From the NCBI GenBank assembly GCA_030527065.1, contig JAUNBO010000017.1, forward strand, positions 1-11,851: a stretch of 11,851 nt of DNA, in the 5' to 3' direction. Below are positions 8,571 through 11,851 of this stretch, one piece after another (position 1 is the stretch's first letter; the number at the start of each line of letters is the position of its first letter). Under the pieces are notes generated by a model that saw only the letters and a list, made by a program, of their open reading frames with translations, ran no database searches and was not told where the DNA came from. The position numbers and the translations under genes were made by a program. This DNA is from Bacillota bacterium. Its GTDB lineage: Bacteria; Bacillota; Clostridia; Peptostreptococcales; Anaerovoracaceae.

Positions 8571-9575
8571 TTACTTTATGATCTCAAACTCCTGTATGCC
8601 CATGTAGCCGGGAGCGATCTCATATTTCTCAAAGACGATAACGGCGTTGCCCGCTTCATTCACATAGAAGGGCTGATCGGAGCGGATGGTGCTGAAGCCC
8701 TCTACGCCTTCGCTGCCGTCGAAGTACATGTTGCCCTCTATCTGGCTGCGAAGGGCGATCTCCTCTGCGATCTGCGGGTTGGCGATCTCCATATAGTCCG
8801 GTCCCAGCAGATCTTCCAGGGACAGGGCCTGGCTTGTATTCAGATCGTAGTTGTAATAGAAGAGCTCCGTGTAGGCGCTGGCGATGCTTTCTGTCTGGTA
8901 GACGGCGAAGGAAAGGACATCCTTGCTGATGCACTTCACCTCGTAATCCACGAAGATCTCCCGGGGAATGTAGTCCTCCTCCGTGCCGCCGGTGGCCAGG
9001 TAAGCTTCCTTGTATTCCTCCATCATCACCTTGGATTCCTCCACGGCGGCGTCTACCTGTTCGCTGACCAGCCGGTTGATCTCCTCTTGAAGCTCCTCGT
9101 TTTCCAGGCCTTCAATGCCCGGGATCTCCAGGTCCGCCACATAAGCGTCGGTTTCTTCGTGAACGCTCTTGATGGTCAGCACTCTGGCCAGGTCTCCTAT
9201 GACGGGAATGCCGTCCACGGAGGCGGCGAAGGCCGGGCTGGCGTTCACCCCTGCGCCCAGGCCCAGGACTGCCAGGGCCAGGGCCGCCGCTACGCCGCCC
9301 CATACCTTTTTATAACGTTTTCTTGTTTCCCTGATGCTTTCTTCTCTCATTTTCTCTTTCCCCTTTTCAGTCGCTGAAATGGTTTCTTCCCCTTTTGAAA
9401 TCATTTCTTCCCCTTTTGAACCTTTTTCCTCTTCCAGGCGGAGCTCTTCTTCTGCCTGCCGCATGGCCCGGGAGACCCGGAGGGACAGCTGCGCCGGGAT
9501 CTCAATGCTCTCATATTCCTTTCTGAGCGTTTCCAGAACGCAGACGCCCTTGTCTCTTTCATTGCTCACAGGCAA
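8571..9575 (-). CDS. RsiV-like membrane anti-sigma factor with DUF3298-type extracellular domain
   Basis: It probably holds the adjacent ECF sigma factor inactive at the membrane until an envelope signal arrives. The roughly 334 residues comprise a charged cytoplasmic part (1 to about 88) with a Lys/Glu-rich linker carrying a duplicated 7-residue unit, one membrane helix (VWGGVAAALALAVLGLGAGV, about 91-110), and an extracellular part of about 215 residues. The latter has the DUF4163/DUF3298 pattern: YYNYDLNTSQALSLEDLLG, then DQPFYVNEAGNAVIVFEKYE and IAPGYMG near the end. Right after the helix, ASPAFA-A looks like a signal-peptidase site; Bacillus RsiV is cut at such a site after binding lysozyme, and a similar mechanism is inferred here. 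The start is ambiguous: TTG 9575 lies 7 bases after GGAGG and is preferred; GTG 9581 is too close and GTG 9569 rather far. All three overlap the sigma gene, so translation is coupled. The ligand is unknown. Confidence 0.85.
   Translation of the reverse strand: MPVSNERDKGVCVLETLRKEYESIEIPAQLSLRVSRAMRQAEEELRLEEEKGSKGEEMISKGEETISATEKGKEKMREESIRETRKRYKKVWGGVAAALALAVLGLGAGVNASPAFAASVDGIPVIGDLARVLTIKSVHEETDAYVADLEIPGIEGLENEELQEEINRLVSEQVDAAVEESKVMMEEYKEAYLATGGTEEDYIPREIFVDYEVKCISKDVLSFAVYQTESIASAYTELFYYNYDLNTSQALSLEDLLGPDYMEIANPQIAEEIALRSQIEGNMYFDGSEGVEGFSTIRSDQPFYVNEAGNAVIVFEKYEIAPGYMGIQEFEIIK
9383..9420. repeat. 21-base tandem repeat inside the anti-sigma gene
   Basis: TTTCTTCCCCTTTTGAA occurs at 9383-9399 and again at 9404-9420, 21 bases apart, giving a 7-residue in-frame repeat (SKGEEMI, SKGEETI) in the cytoplasmic linker before the membrane helix. 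A more diverged partial copy lies at about 9356-9380. The period is a multiple of three, so copy-number change would lengthen or shorten the linker without a frameshift. Confidence 0.8.
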
Positions 9576-10074
9576 ACACACCTCCTTCCATTTCGGTATG
9601 CAGTGCGGAAAGTCCCCGGTAGAGCCTGCTCTTTACGGTGCTCAGGTTTTCCTCCAGCAGCTCTGCGATCTCAGAAAGCTGCCGGTCTTCAAAGTACCGC
9701 AAGATGATGACGGCCTTGGTACTGGGATCCAGCCGTTCCATGGCTTCCCGCAGGTCCATCAGCTCCGCCCGGCCTGCCAGCGGGTCCTCGCTCTCTTCCT
9801 TCAACTGCGCCGGGTCTGTGACTTCCAGGCGTTTGTTCCGGCGGAGCTCATCCACGCACAGGCGGATCAGCACCTTGTAGAGCCAGGGCCTTGCCTGGGA
9901 AGGGTCCGCTATTTCGCCGTGGCTTTTCAGCGCCCGGTAAGCGGTCTCCTGCACCAGATCCATGGCCGTTTCCGGCGAATGGACGTAGCTGTAGGCCATG
10001 CGGTATAACCCCTGCTGATTTTCCTCTATACAGGCCGTAAGGGCACGGTAGATCTCTTGTTTTGTTGCCGGCAT
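9559..10074 (-). CDS. ECF-type RNA polymerase sigma factor
   Basis: An alternative sigma factor of the extracytoplasmic function group, probably released by the downstream anti-sigma factor. The 171 residues hold sigma region 2 (about 15-85, with MAYSYVHSPETAMDLVQETAYRAL and the region 2.4-like PWLYKVLIRLCVDELRRN) and region 4 (about 110-160, with a helix-turn-helix around LSEIAELLEENLSTVKSRLYRG). No region 1 or 3 is present, as expected. The ATG at 10074 is chosen because AGGAGG lies 9 bases upstream (10084-10089); a longer in-frame reading to 10143 would run through the promoter and is unlikely. The 3' end overlaps the anti-sigma start. Its SigV/RsiV-like partner suggests an envelope or lysozyme stress role, but the sigma sequence alone does not identify the regulon. 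Confidence 0.92.
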   Translation of the reverse strand: MPATKQEIYRALTACIEENQQGLYRMAYSYVHSPETAMDLVQETAYRALKSHGEIADPSQARPWLYKVLIRLCVDELRRNKRLEVTDPAQLKEESEDPLAGRAELMDLREAMERLDPSTKAVIILRYFEDRQLSEIAELLEENLSTVKSRLYRGLSALHTEMEGGVFACEQ

Positions 10075-10095
10075 TTTTTCCGTCCTCCTTACACT

Positions 10096-10127
10096 ATTAT
10101 AACGCTTCAAAGGGGCAAAAAGTTTCA
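10096..10127 (-). promoter_or_regulatory. Likely self-recognised ECF promoter of the sigma/anti-sigma operon
   Basis: On the minus strand TGAAAC (10127-10122) is followed after 16 bases by GCGT (10105-10102) and at once by TATAAT (10101-10096). TGAAAC with a CGT-type -10 at this spacing resembles promoters of SigV and related ECF sigmas in Firmicutes, which usually drive their own operon. The TATAAT could also serve the housekeeping sigma, although its -35 is poor. The predicted leader is only about 15-20 bases and contains the AGGAGG site. Confidence 0.6.
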
Positions 10128-10208
10128 TTGGCAAAAAAACCATTTTTTATGCTGTTTGAAAGCCTGCGGCGCGAAACATAATACAAAGTGAAAGGAGAGG
10201 TGAAAAGC

Positions 10209-10481
10209 ATGAAATATATGAGAATTCTTTTGGTAATGCTGATGGTTTTGGCTTTGTTGGCCGTCTCCGGCTGCGGCCAGAACGATAACGCCGGCTATGG
10301 CGACAACAACGGACTCACAGATATGACCGATAACAACGGAACAGACAATGGTAACGGCGATACCAACGGAACCGGCAATAACGGCGTCAATGACGGCGAC
10401 CGGAACGGCAGCGGCGACGGTATGTTGAACAACGGCGACGGGCTGTTGGAAGACGGCGCCGGCGGTGCGGGGAATTACTAA
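10209..10481 (+). CDS. Small Asn/Gly/Asp-rich lipoprotein of unknown function
   Basis: I do not recognise a family. The 90-residue product begins with a lipoprotein signal peptide (MKYMRILLVMLMVLALLAVSG, lipobox V-S-G-C with the lipid-bearing Cys at 22). The mature 69 residues are low-complexity: by hand count 16 Asn, 20 Gly and 11 Asp, no Lys and one Arg, so the chain is acidic and probably unfolded or ion-binding. Runs such as NDGDRNGSGDG faintly recall Ca2+-loop sequences but do not fit an EF-hand or RTX repeat. The ATG at 10209 is chosen because GGAGAGG (10194-10200) is 8 bases upstream; an in-frame GTG at 10188 precedes that site. It diverges from the ECF sigma operon across 134 bases. 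A plus-strand promoter is unclear: TTGAAA (10156-10161) and CATAAT (10177-10182) have a short 15-base spacer. A role in the same envelope response is inferred from position only. Confidence 0.75.
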   Translation: MKYMRILLVMLMVLALLAVSGCGQNDNAGYGDNNGLTDMTDNNGTDNGNGDTNGTGNNGVNDGDRNGSGDGMLNNGDGLLEDGAGGAGNY

Positions 10482-10503
10482 AAGCCCTGTGAACTGCAAG
10501 ACG

Positions 10504-10532
10504 GAGAAGCAGCCCGGACAGGACTGCTTCTC
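10504..10532 (+). other. Perfect 9-base inverted repeat after the lipoprotein gene
   Basis: GAGAAGCAG (10504-10512) and CTGCTTCTC (10524-10532) are exact reverse complements with an 11-base spacer, starting 22 bases after the lipoprotein stop. No U-run follows, so it is not a standard intrinsic terminator. It may be a 3' stabilising hairpin or an operator-like site. Confidence 0.45.
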
Positions 10533-10606
10533 TGCATGTATCGAAACCGGTTTCTGTGTTTTAGGCCGCCCCCCTGGCACCCCTTGAATAGTAACAAGCG
10601 CAGAAT

Positions 10607-10644
10607 GGCTTCCGGGGAAATTCCGGACTTGCCTTTTTTGTTTT
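10607..10644 (+). terminator. Probable terminator of the lipoprotein transcript
   Basis: A stem of TCCGG (10611-10615) with CCGGA (10623-10627), extended past an internal loop by GGC (10607-10609) with GCC (10631-10633), is followed by TTTTTTGTTTT (10634-10644). The stem is modest but the U-run is good. It lies about 125 bases after the lipoprotein stop, so that transcript would have a fairly long 3' tail, and it separates the lipoprotein from the nucleotidase gene. Confidence 0.5.
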
Positions 10645-10676
10645 GTCGTGGTTTACTTAGAAGTGGAAAGAGTATT

Positions 10677-10707
10677 GGAGGAGGGGCCTCCGGGCCCGGT
10701 AAGGAGG
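10677..10707 (+). promoter_or_regulatory. Structured leader with competing pairings near the nucleotidase ribosome binding site
   Basis: CCTCC (10687-10691) can pair with an upstream GGAGG (10677-10681) or with the GGAGG of the real ribosome binding site (10703-10707). A third, exclusive choice is GGGCC (10684-10688) with GGCCC (10693-10697) around a UCCG tetraloop closed by C-G, a stable UNCG-type loop. The ATG is at 10716. The pairings are visible in the sequence; any regulatory effect is inference. Confidence 0.35.
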
Positions 10708-10715
10708 ACAAGGCA

Positions 10716-11851
10716 ATGGCTACGGAAAAGGATCTTATCATTTTGCATTCCAACGACCTTCACGGAGATTTTCTGGCGGAAGAGGTGGACGAGAACTTAA
10801 TAGGAGGCGTGTCCCGCCTTTCCGGCTACATCAACAAGGTGAGGGACGAAAACGAAAACAGCCTTTACGCAGTGGCGGGAGACATGTTCCGGGGCTCCGT
10901 CATAGACTCGGAATTTCAGGGCATGTCCACCATAGAGATCATGAACCTGCTGGGGCCCGATGTGGTTTCCCTGGGAAATCACGAGGTAGACTACGGCATC
11001 GCTCACCTGATCTTTCTGGAGCGCTGCGCCAAGTTCCCCATAGTGAACGCCAATCTGTACATCAAGACCACGGGGCAGCGTCTCTTCAACGCCTATAAAA
11101 TATTAAGGGTAGGCGGCATGACGGTGATGTTCATAGGCATCCTTACGGAGAGCATCATGGACCGGGCCAAAATGGACCAGCTGCTGGGGAGCTTTGTGGA
11201 CGTGGCGGAGGCGGCGCAGGAAGTGGGCAAGATCTGCAACGCTCACAAGAAGGTGGACGTGGACCTGACCGTGCTGCTGACCCACATCGGCTTTGAAGAG
11301 GATAAGCAGCTGGCGGCGCTCCTGGACCCGGGTTGGGGAGTGGACATCATCATCGGCGGCCATTCCCATACCCTGCCGGAGGAGCCGGCGAAGGTGAACG
11401 GGGTGCTCATCGTTCAGGCGGGTACCGGCACGGACCAGATCGGCCGCTTCGATATCAAGGTGGATACGGACACCAATTCCGTGGCGTCTTACAGCTGGCG
11501 GACCGTCCCCATAGACGAGGACCATTGCCCCAGAGATACGGCGCTGGAAGCGGTCCTTAAAAAATATAAGACGGTGACGGACAAGAAATACGGCAGGATC
11601 CTCACCCATCTGACCCGGCAGCTGACCCATCCGGAGCGCACGCAGGAAACGGAGATGGGCAACCTCTTTTCGGATATTTTGCAGGAAGAGCTGGGAGTGG
11701 ACATCATGTTCCTGGGCTCCGGCAGCGTGCGCCTGGAGCAGATGGGGCCCATCCTGGAGTTCGGCGAGCTGGTGGAGGTATATCCCTACGACGACGCCGT
11801 CTACCATCTGCAGGTCACCGGCGCACAGCTCCGGAAGATGTTCCTGCATAT
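10716..11851 (+). CDS. 5'-nucleotidase/2',3'-cyclic phosphodiesterase-family metallophosphatase, C-terminus cut
   Basis: It belongs to the UshA/YfkN-like family that removes phosphate from nucleotides or related phosphoesters using two metal ions. The 378 visible residues show the metallophosphoesterase motifs in order: LHSNDLHGD (10-18), AGDMFRGS (54-61), GNHEVDYG (87-94), a THIGF stretch and GGHSHTLPEE, which together supply the metal ligands. The start of the C-terminal 5'-nucleotidase domain follows (ETEMGNLFSDILQEELG, then FLGSGSVR), which should bind the nucleotide. The frame is open at the window end. The ATG at 10716 has AAGGAGG 8 bases upstream. No signal peptide or membrane helix precedes the first motif, so the enzyme should be cytoplasmic, unlike the exported UshA and CD73 types. 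The exact substrate cannot be told. No convincing promoter was seen upstream. Confidence 0.9.
   Translation, partial: MATEKDLIILHSNDLHGDFLAEEVDENLIGGVSRLSGYINKVRDENENSLYAVAGDMFRGSVIDSEFQGMSTIEIMNLLGPDVVSLGNHEVDYGIAHLIFLERCAKFPIVNANLYIKTTGQRLFNAYKILRVGGMTVMFIGILTESIMDRAKMDQLLGSFVDVAEAAQEVGKICNAHKKVDVDLTVLLTHIGFEEDKQLAALLDPGWGVDIIIGGHSHTLPEEPAKVNGVLIVQAGTGTDQIGRFDIKVDTDTNSVASYSWRTVPIDEDHCPRDTALEAVLKKYKTVTDKKYGRILTHLTRQLTHPERTQETEMGNLFSDILQEELGVDIMFLGSGSVRLEQMGPILEFGELVEVYPYDDAVYHLQVTGAQLRKMFLH

Noticed and set aside
10075..10143. N-terminal extension of the ECF sigma factor
   Set aside because: The extra 23 residues would be read from the promoter and ribosome binding site; sigma homology begins after the ATG at 10074.
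10131..10152. Hairpin from the A-run and T-run in the sigma/lipoprotein gap
   Set aside because: Only a short A-T stem with a mismatch can form and it is not placed as a terminator for either divergent gene; simple AT-rich promoter DNA is enough to explain it.
10364..10470. EF-hand, dockerin or RTX calcium-binding repeat in the lipoprotein
   Set aside because: Asp/Asn/Gly are abundant but neither a 12-residue EF loop nor regular nine-residue RTX units can be laid out.
10575..10590. Second sigma-54-like site (TGGCAC followed by TTGA)
   Set aside because: The -12 half lacks GC and falls two bases too early, so only the -24 half matches.
11103..11849. Open frame on the minus strand at the right edge
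   Set aside because: It lies opposite the nucleotidase gene, which has all family motifs on the plus strand; the reverse product has no recognisable features.

Overview
The window looks like a chromosomal core region of a GC-rich member of the Bacillota, most likely class Clostridia and possibly Lachnospiraceae or a relative. The reasons are strong AGGAGG ribosome binding sites, several GTG/TTG starts, a Gram-positive-type unfused homoserine dehydrogenase, sigma-54 next to lower-glycolysis genes, eno followed by secG, a K+-dependent-type membrane pyrophosphatase and an RsiV-like anti-sigma factor. The family-level guess is inference only. I see no prophage, insertion sequence, CRISPR array, tRNA or rRNA.

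Layout, left to right. A homoserine dehydrogenase gene (hom) runs leftward off the edge. It diverges from rpoN (sigma-54) across a roughly 200-base AT-rich gap that holds overlapping promoter-like boxes, a long imperfect hairpin and a near-consensus sigma-54 -24/-12 element placed at the rpoN start. A rightward block follows: rpoN, pgk, tpiA, eno, then secG with its own extended -10 promoter, then hppA behind a strong leader hairpin. Tandem hairpins after hppA, the second a bidirectional terminator, separate this block from a leftward two-gene operon: an ECF sigma factor and its overlapping RsiV/DUF3298-type membrane anti-sigma factor, preceded by a likely self-recognised promoter. Diverging from the sigma gene is a 90-residue Asn/Gly/Asp-rich lipoprotein. 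The right edge is a 5'-nucleotidase/metallophosphatase with no signal peptide, cut by the window end.

How the genes fit together. pgk, tpiA and eno cover three steps of lower glycolysis; gap (with its regulator cggR) and phosphoglycerate mutase, often found in the same cluster, are absent here. SecG (protein export) and HppA (PPi-driven ion pumping) are housekeeping neighbours. The sigma/anti-sigma pair is probably a cell-envelope stress switch: the anti-sigma has a cytoplasmic region, one membrane helix ending in a signal-peptidase-like A-F-A site, and an extracellular domain of the kind that senses lysozyme in Bacillus RsiV. The divergent lipoprotein is a candidate member of that response, by position only.

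Most of the window is ordinary core metabolism. The items most worth a second look are the sigma-54-like element at the rpoN start, the low-complexity lipoprotein beside the ECF sigma operon, and the structured leaders of rpoN, hppA and the nucleotidase gene.
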